Assembly (NCBI GenBank): GCA_946699065.1
Contig: CAMPDV010000126.1
Span: 310,001 to 374,000, forward strand
Length of the DNA: 64,000 nucleotides
Reading direction: 5' to 3'
Source: Loxodes magnus
Taxonomy: Eukaryota > Ciliophora > Karyorelictea > Loxodida > Loxodidae
Position 1 is the stretch's first letter; each line of letters begins with the position of its first letter. Positions 1 through 13,258 of this stretch are shown here, piece after piece. The notes below the pieces were generated by a model. It made no database searches. It saw only the letters and a list, made by a program, of their open reading frames with translations, and had not been told where the DNA came from. Both the position numbers and the translations under genes were made by a program.

Positions 1-2057
1 ACCGATATGAAGATTTCAAAAAAACCATTAAAAAAAAGCAACTTTATTAATTTTCTCCAGATATTGCGATTTTCTACCCATATGGTAAACCTAATCCTGA
101 TACTTGGAAGATTGGGGAAAACTATGCTTGTAAAGGTTAAAGAATGAATTACATTTATACTGATTCCAATCTTAACGTTAAATATATTACTAAGGAAATT
201 AGCAAGAAATATGTATCTTTATTAGAATAAAAGGGAAAAAGTCATTGCTATAACGAACAACTTTTCTATCCTGAGCTCTATTGACTAAATGATTTGCAAG
301 ATTGCTAGATCTTTTTTGAGATTCTCGATTAGTAAATGGCTTAATACAGTGAAGAGACTTGGAAGATTAACTGAATCATGAAGAAAGAATTCTCATCTAG
401 AGGAAGAGGAATAATACCTTTGAACTACGAAGAAGCACGCAAATTGCTAAAGTTATATAAGCATGGGTCTTAGTGCAATTAAAAACTGACATTTTAGTTA
501 GTTCAGCACTATATTTAATTCCCTAAGACAATCAATGGCAGAAAATTTGATTTCAGAGTCTATATTTTGATAGCAAACATAAATCCAGTTCTTGCTCTTT
601 TTCATGATGGTTATTTAAGATTGTCTCTTGATAAATATGATTTGAACGCTAAATAAGTAAATACACATATTACTAATTCAGGAGCAGTAGGTAGACATAT
701 TGACTCTAAAAATCTGACTGAATCTGAGCGAGAGGAAATTTTTTCAAATCTACAAATGACATACAAAGCTTTTGAAACTTATATCGATAAAAATAATTAC
801 GAAAGCTAAGAATGATTTGATAACATCAAAACACAGATTTAAGTGAAATCTCTTCATCTTGTTCTAATGAATTTACAAACTATTAAGTAAGAATCGACAA
901 GCCAATAGTTTTCTTTGTTTGGAGCAGATTTCCTGGTTGATGAAGCAAACAACGTATGATTTATAGAATGCAATCAAAGACCATCCATGAAAGGTTAAAC
1001 ACCTGATAAATACAATTTGAAGTATGAAGTAATAGACTCGATGATGTAGATTGAATTTCTTTTGAATGAAGGACTAGATCCCTATCCACTTATAAAAGAT
1101 ACAAATTGGAAAATTCTCTTCGATGAAACGAAGGAAGGGTCAGATAGATATGGAGGACTACTTAAAGAGGATTGTTTCTCTCTATAACATTGATTATAAA
1201 TAAGCTATTCAATTATTTACTTTAATTTAAATAAAAGTATACTGAATACTTACACTAGCAAGATTTAAGCTCTTCACTCTTTTTTATATTTTAATGATAA
1301 GTAATTAAATCGACTCACTAGTATAAAATCTTCAGAAGATATAAATCTATAATAATAACTCTATCATAACAGAAAAAATTAAGTTGGTATATTAAATGAA
1401 ATGTAAGTCTAGCAAGAGTTATAAAAATATCGCAAGAGTAAATCAAAAGATTCAATAAGTAGAAGGATTATAAAGCAGCTAATATAAACTATTAGCTAAA
1501 TATTTGAGAAAAAGGATATATATCACTTAAAAGTAATCTTAGGTAGTCATTCTCTTTATAGATCTTAAAAGCATCATGTAACTTGTTGTTAGAACTTTAA
1601 AATTTAATAATTTGAATTGACGCTTGAAATTTAGAATAATAGAAAATAAATAGGTTAAATACTCTTTAAATTGAAGACTTAATCAATAGAAGGTTATTAG
1701 TTATAATTTAAATAACAATGTTGGCTGGTACTAGTACTATAATTAAATCCAACTAGCTTATTAATTAAAAAGAAACCAGAATATAACATCATCATAATAG
1801 ACTAAGAGAAAAATGAAAAACTAACTAACTTTAGCAACTAAATAAATAAGGGATTATATGGATTAGAAAGAAAATAGAATTTAACTATTGATACCTTTTA
1901 AAATAGATGTAATAAGAGGTAGATTATTAATTCATTAGTAGTTAATTATAAGTTTCAAAAGTATTTGAACAAGATGACTAGACTAGAAGGTGTCCTATAT
2001 AGTTTGCTAATGAAAGAGTTAAAAATCTTCATAAATATGCTGACTTATTCTAAATGA
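1..2057 (+). CDS. Tubulin-tyrosine-ligase-like (TTLL) protein, 5' truncated by the window edge
   Basis: Read from base 3 with TAA/TAG as Gln and TGA as Trp, the frame stays open to a TGA at 2055-2057 (about 684 residues present). TTLL enzymes are ATP-grasp ligases that add Tyr, Glu or Gly to tubulin tails on microtubules. The core is clear around residues 165-215: a stretch QHYIQFPKTINGRKFDFRVY, then LRLSLDKYDLN, then a THITNSGAVG stretch, and later GADFLVDEANNVWFIECNQR, the ATP/Mg-binding segment. In-frame TGA codes for Trp, for example in NNVWFIECN. The ~370 residues after the catalytic domain are Gln/Lys-rich and unrecognised. The start lies outside the window. Family assignment is secure; the amino acid it adds is not deducible. 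Confidence 0.88.
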
Positions 2058-2414
2058 ACATTATACTAATTTTTTTCATATTTCACCTCTTTATTTATAC
2101 ATCTCTAAAAAATTCCAATCCTACCTTTTCTCAACCTTAAATAAAAACATAAATCATAATAAAAGTCCAAGTTCACAATACATCTAAAAAGTTTGAATAA
2201 AGTTAATAAATATCTAGCATTGAGAGTTAAAGCAGAACTAACAATCCAGCTTTAAATATTATAGGAGAATACTTAGTTTGATAAGTTAAAAAAGGAAAGA
2301 GACTCATATAAATGATAAGGGTAAATATGATGATAAATTAAGCTACAAGGAAATTATTTTAGAATATTCTATTTCAATGGCTTTTTATAACTATTTTATA
2401 ATCATTTTATAGAA

Positions 2415-4628
2415 ATGGATAAAAGTTCTTGCAATTATTGAGGAACATGTCAAAATTAAGCTATTCAGCAGATTATTTTAAGTTGTGGACATAAATTCTG
2501 CATTGAACATTGGAAACATTAGTTGACTAATGTTAAGGAAAAAAAGAAAAGTATAGACTTAGAATAAAATAATGATAAAGAAGGCTAGTTATTTGAATAT
2601 AATTGCTTTCAGGAACATAGAACCGATCTGTCTCAAAATGATAAAAAGATGCTAGAAGATATTTTAAGTGGGTAATAAACTACCTTTTAGACAAAAGTAC
2701 TCAACGAATCTTATTAAGAAAATTTAAAGGAACTAGTAATTGTAACCAACAAACTTTAAGAAACTATAGAAGAAAATTCTAGATTGAAGATCTAAATAAA
2801 AAAGCAAGAAGAAGACTAATTATAAATGAAATAGCTCTAAGAAGAACTTAGTGAAACTAAAGAAATATTATAAAAAGTCATTATGGAAAAAAAGAAATCG
2901 GAGAATGAAAGCTAAGATATTTTTAATTCTTGAAAGAAATAAAAAAGTGAGAAATTTGAAGCTTTAAAGCAGATTGAAAAATAAAATAAATAAATAGAAG
3001 ACTTAAATCATAACTTAAATAATTTAAGAGAAGATAGAAAAGTTATTTTAAAAAAAGAAAATAAATTATAGAATTAAATCAATTTACTTACTGAAGAAAA
3101 TTAAAAGCTAGATAAGTTACTTAGTGAATAGGCAATCATGATTTCTTAAAAATTAGTGGATAATTAACAAAAGATAGAGCAGCCTTAATTAGAAAATGCA
3201 AATTTAAATATTTAAATATCAAACCTTTAATAAAATTCTTAAGGAAATGCGAGCGAAGATTATGAAAAAAAAATTCAAAAAGTAATTTTAGATAGTTTTG
3301 AATTAAAAAATCAAGAATAATAATAAGCATAAAGAACTTAATAGTAGAAAATCCTAGGTACTTTGTAATAGTAGACTAACCAAATATAGGAAAATACTTT
3401 TATAGAAAGCTAAACAATTATTTAAAACTCCTAAAATAATGATTAGTAGAAGCCTTTTAGAAAAAATCAGATTTAAGTAATTTCAGCCTAGTAAATTAAT
3501 GCTATACCGCAAGAAAATAAATAGATATATTAAAACGAATACTTACAATAAAAAGATTTAAGAGAAATCAATAATAGCTAAGAATATGAAGAATAAGGGT
3601 AAATTGAGCCTACGTTTTATTAAGTTAGTTCCTTTATAGATTAATGCAATATTGATAATTGCTAAAATAAAACTTTTAAGCAGATAAAATAGTGTCATAA
3701 TAATGTATGTGACTCTCACTTGCTTCAATATATTATAATTTAAACAAAGGGTTATATTGTATGCTTACCAAACGAAAAAGGATATTAAATTCCTTGCATT
3801 TTCTCGAATTGCTAAAATAAGCATATGTTAGATGTGTAGGATATTAAATGAGCTTGCTTAAATATGAATTATAACTATTTCGTATAGTTCAGCAAAACAA
3901 GACAGCTTCATATTTAATCTTAATAGTAAAATTTTTTCGCATGTTCAAAATGCTAAAAAAGTAAGAACGAAATGTTTAAAAGATAATGCAATTGCTAAGA
4001 TAGAATTTGCACAGATTGCTCAGTTCAATTTATATTAGAAGCAGGAAAATGCTGCAACACAAAGTGTAGTCAAAGAATAACCTAAGATCAGATTGATTGC
4101 TTAAATTAATTAAAATTAGCTAAGCAGCTGCTGATGGAAAAAATATAAGTATAAACATAAAGGAATATAGAATAATTATAATGCTATAAATGCAAATAAC
4201 AGAATACCGATTAAGGTAATATCCTACTTCCTTGTAGTCATTATTATTGCAAGTAAGATTTACATAGTTAAATTATATTGGCTATATAGTAAACAAACTT
4301 TAACCATTAGAAGTTAACTTGTATTTGCGGAGTTCCATTTGGATTAAACGTTATTTAAGGTTTAGTTGATAAAAATACTTTCTAAAAGTTCCAAACTGCT
4401 CCCTAGCAATAGAATTATTTCAATTAAGCTCAAATCTTTAATAAATAAGATTAGTTTGGCTAATATTAAGGAGGATATATTGATTAGAACCTATGCCATA
4501 TGTGTAAAAGGCAAAAATCATAGATTTAAGTAAGGGATAAGTGACTATGTTAAAGCTGTTCACAATTAGTATGCTAAAAATGTGGGGAAAAAAGGCATGA
4601 AGGAAATTGCAACTGAGGTGATAGTTGA
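2415..4628 (+). CDS. Multi-zinc-finger, coiled-coil protein (RING-like start, RBR-like end)
   Basis: 737 codons, ATG at 2415 to TGA at 4626-4628. An N-terminal Cys/His cluster begins CNYWGTCQ and continues LSCGHKFCIEHW, like the first half of a RING finger. Residues ~95-390 are Gln/Glu/Lys-rich with heptad-like spacing, a long coiled coil. The C-terminal third has four further Cys clusters: CNIDNCQ, FACSKCQ with CNCQDRICTDC, CYKCKQQ with LPCSHYYC, and a terminal CHMCKRQ with SCSQLVCQKCGEKRH. This order resembles RBR (RING-between-RING) ubiquitin ligases, but spacings are irregular, so a ubiquitin-ligase role is inference. Six or more in-frame TGAs sit where Trp is plausible. It follows the TTLL gene by 357 bp. 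Confidence 0.75.
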
Positions 4629-6076
4629 AATAAACTAAATAACCTTTTTACAGTATTAATATAAAACTAAACAAAATCATTTAAATTTAGTTATGCTATA
4701 TATGCAGCTTTGCTTCTAACCATTCTATTATATAAAAAGGCTAAATTTAAACTGTATAAATAAAGTTTAGAAATAGGAAAACTAATACTTAAGAAAAGAG
4801 TTTTAGATTACTGCTAATAAAATAAGAGAAATATCTATATTTTCACACTCTTAAATTAAGTGTTCATTAGATTAGTTATAAACTTAGAATAAGAGTTAAT
4901 ATTTTACTTATAGAGTTCTAAAATCCCGAGATATTAGAAACAGATTCATTATTTTTCAGAGAAGGGAATTTTAAATTTAAATAATTAGAACTCATTAATA
5001 AAAATTTTTCCTATAACTAAGTAATTTCCTTAAAATCTTCCTTTTCTATCTCTGTTATTTCTAAGTTAATCAATTGCTTTATTTTAATAATGTTTTAACA
5101 ATTCTTTAATCCTGTAAAAAAGTCTATTATATCCTTTATTTTCTTAAATTGACAGAGACAATTATTAACTATTGCTATTTATAGCTGATATTTATAATAT
5201 CTACAGTACTAGCTTAGTTAATTATCAACCTATATTTGTTAATTAGTTATTAGAACTTCCAATCTAATAATTGATTGTTCCTTGGACAAATTTAGACCCA
5301 ACATTTTTTAATCTAGCAGCGTTTTCAGAACTGAATGTTTGCCAATTTTAAAGTATAAATTTCAGGTCAAATATTCCATTATTGTCTTGATCAGCTTCAA
5401 GTTATAAAAAACTAAGTAAATCTGTTATTTACCTTCTTAATAAAAGAATAGACTTAACTAATATTCACAATCTAAAGTCTATAGCATTCTCTTTTGCTTA
5501 TATTTATACACTAAGTGTGGTATATCTCTGAATATCTAGAAATCAAATTTAAGGATAAAACATCTAGGATAGCCAACGTCCAATTTAATATCAGCAGGTT
5601 ACTTTATCTCGGTGCTTCAGTAAAGCTAGAAGATGATAAAAGATAAAGATTAGAATTTGCTTATATAAATTCTTAACTTAGTTAAGCATAGACTAGCACT
5701 ATAAAGTAAAGAGTGTATAAGGATCTAAATAGAATAGATACCAAAGACTTAAATAGCAAAGTGATGCTTAATCTGTTATTATGAACTAATAGCTAAGTCT
5801 AGAAACTACCTTTATTAACTTAGCGCTTTATGTTGGCAGTTACTTGTTTATGCTTGTGAAATTATTAAGAAGAATAAAACTAAGATCATCACAGATTATA
5901 AGACTAGATTCTCACTATATAAGGGAGATATAATTATGCATAAGCCTAGCAATATTTTAAAAATGCATAGATAAAAGCATAAAATTAAAGCTCTATCAGT
6001 TTAAAATAAGAACATAAACAATTATTTTAGAAGGTAGCAGTCAGAGGTTAAAATAGAAAGAATTGCATGATAAATT
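4629..6076. other. AT-rich interval without a gene I can call
   Basis: Between the zinc-finger gene and the next plus-strand ORF. The minus strand around 5330-5640 has a frame that translates to varied, protein-like sequence ending in TGA, but I could not place a start or exons. No RNA gene or repeat was seen. Confidence 0.4.
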
Positions 6077-7237
6077 ATGATGTAAAGTCTAAAAATAGAT
6101 TTATAAGATCAATTATATTGTAATATTTCTAAATTAAAGTGTAAGTCATATTAATTTTAAGTGTTTTCAGCAGCATGGAAGAATAAAATACTCAATTATG
6201 TCAGTTCTGCTAGATGCATATTTAGAAGTAAAACTTCGAAATACATTAAGTGCGCTGTGAGCGATTCAATGAAAAGTGTGCTAAATGTGGGTAGGTATAT
6301 TAAAAAACGAATAAAGAGTCTCATTATGAAGAATTTCATTTAGAGTAAAGTTGCAAATGGTGCAGTCAAAACTTTTTAAAAAGAGATTTATAACAGCATG
6401 AAGATTAGTGTGATTAATAGCCAAAATAGTGCTGGTATTGTGAGGAACTAGTATAAAAGAACTAATACTAAAGTCACTAATAAGCCTGTGGTAGTAGAAC
6501 AAGATAATGCTAGAAATGTAATGACTTTATTATGATCTAAGAATGAGAGATTCATTAAAACATAGATTGCTAGAATCAAAAAAAATAAAAAGCTTAAAAA
6601 GTAAAATAAGAAATTCCATAAAAACCTCTTTAAAAGCAAGTTTATAGGAAAAAGAGAGGACTTAAGCAAACTTAGATCTATAATAATGATTTTAATAGAC
6701 CATAGCAAATTTAACCTAGTTTAAGAATGGATCACGAAGAAGTCAAATAAATAAACTACCAGAATTAAAATTAATAAATGCAGTACGACGAAAATGAGGA
6801 TTATGAACTTCAGCAAGTAATTTAGCGTAGTCTCAACGAAAAATGAACTAAATTTTTTTTAAAAATAGTTGAAGTAATTTATTTTATATCTATTACAAGA
6901 ATAAAAATAAGCATCTATGGGAAAAAAGTTATGTATTATATTAAATAATAACTATAACCACTATCATTAGAAATAAAAATTAAAGTTCTTAGATATAGAT
7001 AAATCATATCTTTAGTTAAGATTTGCAAATTAAGTTTAAAAAGCTTTAGATAGATTTGTAAAAGTAGAATCCATAATTATATAAAATAATCAATCTCATT
7101 TAAAAATATACTTGAGAAGCTAATTATAAGAATAAAAATAATTACCTTTAGATGAGATTTTAGTTAAATAATAAATCTAGAAGATAAAGATGATATTATA
7201 AGCTAATCTTGTTAAATGGTATAAGCTAAATGGCTGA
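6077..7237 (+). CDS. Hypothetical basic protein
   Basis: An open frame of 386 codons from the ATG pair at 6077/6080 to TGA at 7235-7237. The translation is Lys/Arg/Asn-rich with no recognised domain. One TGA lies inside at 6533-6535; it may be Trp or the true stop, in which case the protein is 152 residues. An in-frame TGA at 6068 sets the upstream limit. The hydrophobic minus-strand frames in this stretch are shadows of the Lys-rich plus frame. It converges on GCN5, whose stop is 89 bp away. Because open frames are long by chance in this code, I rate it only moderately. Confidence 0.4.
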
Positions 7238-7326
7238 TCTCATTAACTATAATATCAAAAATATAGTAAGTCAGTTTTATGTTTTAAATCTTAGATAAAA
7301 ATACAAATATAATTTTTAGATCAAAA

Positions 7327-8343
7327 TCACTATTCAACGAGTTCAGATAAGAGAGGATTTATGAATTCTTCAAGGCGATCGGCAGCTTTATAATATACTG
7401 TGTTTTTCTTGTTATATAATCTTGCGTTATCTAACATTAGTTTTACGTCTGATACAAAGGATTTTGGATCTTTATAAGCTCCGTCTTTTACTTTTTGACG
7501 GATAGTGCTTAAGTCAATAGGGTTCTTTATTACATCAAAATAGTCTTATGCAATCTCAGGTGTAACTGGTTAACGGAATGGCCAACCATATGAGTTTTTA
7601 TCCATTGAATCAATTATGTATTCATAACATTATGCAAGCTATTCTGCTTCTTCCTTTTCTTCTGCCTAAGTTTCTTAACTTAGGAAGCAAACTTAAGTCA
7701 TTCCCTTTAAAAATTCAGTTTCACTTCTTCCACCTGACAATTTCTTAGCAAGTTATGGCATATCCCATACTACTTCTTAGATAGAGACTTAGTTAATAAG
7801 TTTTTCTAATTGCTATTATTGTCTTTTCAAAGTTGTTTAAATAGTATGGTAATTCTCAATCTAAGGATAGAGGGCGCAATGCATAAAAGTACCTCCGTCA
7901 TATTCTTTAACTTATCCTTTCCAAATACGTTCAGGAAGCATAACGGGACAGTTGAATCCTTATTTAGTGAAATAACCAATAGCAAAGTTATCAGCATATG
8001 TTAGCATGTGATATATCCCTTAATTTTTCATTCTATTCTTTAGTTCATTCATAAGTTTAGTTCCAAATCCTTTCACTTACTCTGAATAAGTAATAGCTAA
8101 GAAAACTATTTCAACAAAGCACTCAAATACTCTATAACATATCCCACCTATAGTTTCATTAGTTTCTGTTTTAATAAGAAGCAAGTTTTCATGGTTCTAA
8201 TCAAATACTAGTCTAGCTATATACTCTCCAGGCATTTTAGGAAGTTACTTTCTAAAAATATTTTTAAGCGCTACCAGTTTCACCCAGGATTCCTCATAAT
8301 CATCGTTTTTGACAACTGTAAATATGTAAGGAGGCTATTCCAT
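7327..8343 (-). CDS. GCN5: Histone acetyltransferase GCN5/KAT2 (acetyltransferase + bromodomain)
   Basis: 338 residues, ATG at 8343, TGA at 7329-7327. The nuclear enzyme transfers acetyl from acetyl-CoA to histone lysines within SAGA-type complexes. The N-terminal domain shows FVEIVFLAIT (Glu78 aligns with the catalytic Glu of yeast Gcn5), the acetyl-CoA loop EQVKGFGTKLMNELK, and LTYADNFAIGYFTKQGF, all close to family consensus. Residues ~245-335 are a bromodomain: PEIAQDYFDVIKNPIDLSTI, then MLDNARLYNKKNT with the acetyl-lysine-binding Asn. The protein lacks the long N-terminal extension of animal KAT2. An in-frame TGA lies 18-21 bases upstream of the ATG, which supports this start. Several Gln codons are TAA/TAG, so the gene looks broken in the standard code. 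Confidence 0.95.
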
Positions 8344-8430
8344 TATCAATTAACGATTTAGTCAAATACTCTTTTAAATTTAAATAGCTTAAGTACTTTA
8401 TATCCAACTTTTAAACTATCTACATTTCTT

Positions 8431-8631
8431 ATGCTTAAGAAGCTAGTCTAATAGTAAGAAAATTCATCCCCAACTGGCAGTTAAAGCACTTCATAATTAG
8501 TAATCAAGAACTTCTTTATTAGGAGAAGAGTACATCAAAAGAAGAAAAGGGATAAGAAGTGGTTGGTCTTATATATACAGAGGAAGTTATGCTAGTAGGA
8601 AATTATTTAAAAGACACTCTAAAATATTTGA
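8431..8631 (+). CDS. Small hypothetical basic protein
   Basis: 66 codons, ATG 8431 to TGA 8629-8631, starting 87 bp from the divergent GCN5 start. The translation has a Ser/Gln-rich N-terminus followed by an Arg/Lys-rich stretch (FFIRRRVHQKKKRDKKW). No domain is recognised. The purine-rich strand and varied composition suggest coding, but the ORF is short enough to be chance. Confidence 0.3.
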
Positions 8632-9182
8632 GTTTGCCTATTTTAGAATAATAAGCTGATTAAGCACAATTTACTTAGTATAATCATTATAGGGTTAAGC
8701 AACCTCTAATATAATGAAATAGCTTTAACTCATAAACCATTAATAGATTTAAAATCTAAAAATAGGATAAATTGCCTTAACGATTTATTAATCAGTCTTC
8801 AAGATAACTTGAAGATAGATTTATTAGTGACTAGGAAAAGATCTAATTTAGTAAAGGATAACTTTAAGTGATTTATTTAGTTAAGGGATGAATTCTATTA
8901 TTTACCTATAGCTTCGTATTTATAGCTAAATAATATAAAGCTAGAAGCATTAAAAAGTATAATAAAAAGTAAGTTAAAATAAAGAGTTAAATTTAAGTTC
9001 AAAGATATTAAAGTATATTTAACTTTTAGCCTTTAAATTGAAAACTTTTTATTTTGCTCTAAATTTACCGGGGGAATTTTATCCTAACTTTGACTCAAAA
9101 AGTTAAGAGCTTATAAAAAAGAAAAAAAAGTTGAATTATTAACTTTTTGTATATAATATAAAAATAGAAGAGAACTGATTTT
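8632..9182. other. AT-rich intergenic interval
   Basis: No coding frame, RNA gene or repeat recognised. It contains short imperfect inverted stretches near 9100-9150 (AAAGTTAA ... TTAACTTTTT) that could form a hairpin; no function is assigned. Confidence 0.4.
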
Positions 9183-9915
9183 ATGCTTTAAAAGATAATA
9201 AAAAGTAACTACAAAGTCTCTTAAATAAGTTAGGATAAAACAACAAAGGAGCTAGTTTAATTAACTTGTATAAAAAGTTACCATTAGTAACTAAATTATT
9301 GCAAAGCTGGTTTTAATTTTTTAAGCATTAGGTATAAGATTCATAGCTTATGTTGCCTTAGGAAAAAAGAAAGAGTGTAATAGCTTTCACAAAAGTATTA
9401 GAATTATAACAAGAAGGAAGATAAAACTCATAAAATTTTCTGGTATTCAAACAAAAGATAAACTGAATTTACTAAAATTGAATAAAGCTAAAAAAAAGTT
9501 TGGATCTATCCTAATTAGTTTGCATAAGGCTATTAGAGTATGTTGAGATAAAACAAGATCTTTATATGTATTATTTTTCTATAAGTCTACTAATAAAGAC
9601 TATGCATAAGTATTTGATAAGTGCTATTAGAATAATAATTCCAGACTTAAATACAAATTCTACAATTTAAATAGCAGGATAATAGTAATAAGGCGAAATT
9701 AATATTCCACATCATATTAGTAATTTACACTATTAAATGAAGATTAAATTTATATTAATTAAGGGTTTGCCCTTTTATTAATTAGATTCCCAGAAAGAAA
9801 CAAGGAAGATATCACAATAGATATAGAAAATAATCTAAATAGAAATGATTTAAAAGATTCATATTTTGATTCTTATTAAATCAATTTTAATACTTTATAA
9901 ATCTTAAAGTTGTGA
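9183..9915 (+). CDS. Probable gene, exon structure unresolved
   Basis: Protein-like translation appears in different frames along this stretch: one frame from the ATG at 9183, a second from ~9520 to ~9750 (containing CIRLLEYVEIKQDLYMYYF and IRIIIPDLNTNSTIQIAG), and a third ending FPERNKEDITIDIENNLNRN and TGA at 9913-9915. Frame changes fit the tiny introns seen elsewhere, for example a GT...AG stretch near 9718-9741, but joins are not certain. No domain was recognised. Confidence 0.4.
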
Positions 9916-11251
9916 ATTCTATTTTCAGCTAAATTTTTGCAAATTCATACAACTATTGAGCTTTAATAGTAATTTACGTAATCAAATCAAATTTAGAAAA
10001 TTTGTTAGCTTAAGTTTCTTGGAGTGTTGCTAATTGGTCAGGAAATGGAGGCTTAGTGAAATGCTTTTTTTAATTCTGATTTTAGGTGTTAAGGAAGTTC
10101 AAAATTTCCAGCTAGAAAGGAAATTTCATCTGATTTAATTGAGTAAAAATTTCGTTAAATTTAGATGGATTTAATGAGAAAATTAATTTTATAACTATTC
10201 AGTTTGATTGAATTTAAAAGCAGGACAATAGAATTTTCAACTTATTTTTTGATAAAAGCATCTTAATTATTAAATAAACCATTTTTAATTAAATTAAATT
10301 TATAACTATAAAAGCTTCTAAAAAACTAAAGCTTGTTTATTAAGCATACATATCTACTAGCATTTTTAACATATAAGCTATTATTAAGAAGGATATCTTT
10401 ACCTTTATAAAATGTGTATTTTAATTTCAACCTTAAGTGAAAAATTTATTCTTAAATAATCAAATAAATTAGAAAAGAATAAAGTGTTTTAGAATGCTTG
10501 ATAAGCATTTTATATTATTTATCCTTTTGATTATATTCATTAAAGTAACCTTCATTTGCTAATTTGGGTTAAATGATTTATAACTTGGTATTAAAAAAAA
10601 GGTTATTTATTAGTATTCATATTTTAAAGTTTACCAAATCAATGTTGCATTTAAGATGCTTATAGGATTTCTTTAAATATATGAGAATTAATATTTTTAA
10701 TAGCTTTAATTTAACTTCGTTTCATTCTGTTTTATCTATCTACTTTTTAGTTTCTTGCTAATAATCTTTATATGCATAGCTATCCAAAACATCTTATACT
10801 ATTAGATCTTTTAAAGTTGATTTCACTAAAAATATTGAATTAGTGTATTATATAACTAGGATATATTAAGGCTTAATCCAAGCAATTTTAATGGATGTAA
10901 AAGCTAATATTATGCTTTACTCTTTCTTTTATAGTAAACAAATGCTTGCATATAAATTAACTCTGGAACGCTATAATTTAATCACACTTAATATCAAATT
11001 TAAAATTAGACTCTAGCCTATTTAGTTTGATTAGAGTATTACATTAATATTTATCTTAATACTAAGCCTTTGCTTTTATATATTCAGCCTACTTCATCTT
11101 TAGACTACTATTCTACTCCCTTTTTATAATAGCCTTTATGATGTATAATATAACTATAAACTAAGCTAGATTTACTTATCTATTTTTAGATTTTTAGGAG
11201 CTATAAATAAGCATTTGAGGACAATAATCTATCTTTGATTTAAATTTAATA
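9916..11251. other. AT-rich interval without a called gene
   Basis: About 1.3 kb with no recognisable domain, RNA gene or repeat. Some frames are open for 100 or more codons, which is expected by chance when only TGA can stop. Confidence 0.4.
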
Positions 11252-13258
11252 ATGGAAAACAAAATAATCAATAAAAGATTGAGATGTCCTGAACATGATT
11301 AATCATAATAGAGAGCTTTAAAGAGAAATAAGCAAACACTTAATCATATTAATAGCCTTAGAGAAGATATGCTTCAATAAATTTTTAGTTATCTAGATTT
11401 AAAAGACATTTCAGCTTGTGAATAAGTTCAGAAGAAATGACTATACTAGAAAATACAGAAACTTAGCTTTCACTTTGATAAAAAATCTTAATGTATCACG
11501 AAATAAGAGCAAAAGATGTATGGATGCAGTAAGGAAGATCAAGCTTAGTATTATAGAGAGATATGTAATTTCAAAAAAATAATCCATCATAAACCATCTA
11601 AGCTATATATTTACCTTACAAAAGAATTGAAATAAAATTCTTTCTGCTAACTATTTGATATACTTAAAACTTAAAAAATCTAAGATAAAACTCAAGATAT
11701 TTTGAACCTTGAGAACAATAAAATTAAGACATATGGTCAGCAAATAAAGAAATTAACTATATACAACTATGTAAAGACTAGTAAAATCTACGAACTAGTG
11801 TCAGAATGTCCAAATATAGAAACTCTAAAAATAGACGCTAGTTATGTAGTAGATAACGATATTGGGATAATAAAAAGCCTTTAAAAACTTTAACATATAA
11901 GCTTGAAGTAGCACTTTTAACGTAAATAAAAACTAACAGACTAATTTTTGAGCTATTGCTCCTCAAATCTTCTTTCTTTTACTTTTAAAAGTGCCTCTGC
12001 ATAACTTCGTCCTTGCTCTTTAATAAGTTATATAACCAATAAAAATCCAATGTTGCAAAAGCTGTGCTTTAGTATTAAGAATTTTAGTTCTGAGGATTTG
12101 ATTGAGATATTTAAAGTTAGTAAGTGTATAAAAAAACTAAAAATAGAAGATGGAGATTAGAAGCATTTGTAGTGATTTCATTATATCGGACTAAACCATC
12201 ACTAATTTAAGATTCTTTCTTTCTCTTATAACAAGTTCCCTAAATAAGATTTTATAGACTTTTTCTAAAATAATAGCTCTAACATCACAAAACTAACTTT
12301 TAAAGACTGTAATTCTGTGGACAATTTGGTCATGAAAGTATTCATTAACAAGTTTTAAGGTTGTAAGCAGTTAAGCATTAAGAATTGTAGCAGGATTAGC
12401 TAATAAGGTATTGATTTAATATTACAAAGCAATTTAAAGCTACACATGCTAAAACTTTCAAATTTAAGCTTAAAGGATTTAAACTTCAAAGATAATCAAA
12501 ATTAATTTTGCAAGATATGAAGAGGAATGCAGTAACTTTAGTTTAGAAATAGCCTAAATAATTATGAAGATAGTAAGTTTTAAATGTAGTATAGGGAAAG
12601 ATTAAAGAGCTAAAAATAGAATTTCCTTATATTAGTATCATTGAATAACTATTTATGAGTTTTAATATATTAACCTTTAGCGGTTTTACTCTTCATTTTT
12701 CCAGATCAAAAGTATCTTTAGTTATCATTTATATCAAACTATAAATATCTTTTTATCTAAATAAACCTAGTGATTTGAATTAATATTTGGGCGTCTAGGT
12801 GTTTGTGCCTTTGTTAACTATTTATAAAACTTAACTTTAATTAAAAATGGATAGAACTCGCTAATATAGCTGAGCTTTAATAGAATAAAATTAACTAATT
12901 TTTGAAAGTGTTTAAGTAGATCTGATTATCCAAGTTCTTTTTTATTAAAAATAAAGCATTGCTCTAATATATCAATTACTATTTGCTATATGATTCATTA
13001 ATAGTTTTATGAAGAGTCTATATTAAATAAATATAGGAAGGAGATTTCTACTTTTAAAATCTTAATTGTATATAGTATGAGGAATTTGCTACTTAAATAG
13101 AAATATCTTTAAGAATCTAACTGTTTAATTCTGAAATAAATAAAGGCTTGCTATTTGTAAATCTTATTACGATGCTAGATTTTTATTAATTACCTTCCTC
13201 TAATGATTGTTTTCATGTTTTTTGCTTCAAAGTTAAATCCATACATCTCATAGTGTGA
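11252..13258 (+). CDS. F-box and leucine-rich-repeat protein
   Basis: 668 codons, ATG 11252 to TGA 13256-13258, followed at once by a second TGA. F-box proteins recruit substrates to SCF ubiquitin ligases through Skp1. Residues ~30-60 match an F-box: LREDMLQQIFSYLDLKDISA then QVQKKW, where the Trp is a TGA codon at the usual F-box Trp. Residues ~130-420 carry irregular leucine-rich units (LKIDASY, LTFKDCNSV, LSIKNCSRI, LKLSNLSL) of the AMN1/cysteine-containing style. The C-terminal third is less regular. About five internal TGAs read as Trp. The window holds a second, weaker F-box-like ORF at 20303. Confidence 0.75.

Noticed and set aside
6281-6708. Two hydrophobic minus-strand ORFs
   Set aside because: Reverse frames of a Lys-rich plus-strand frame; AAA codons give Phe-rich antisense translations.
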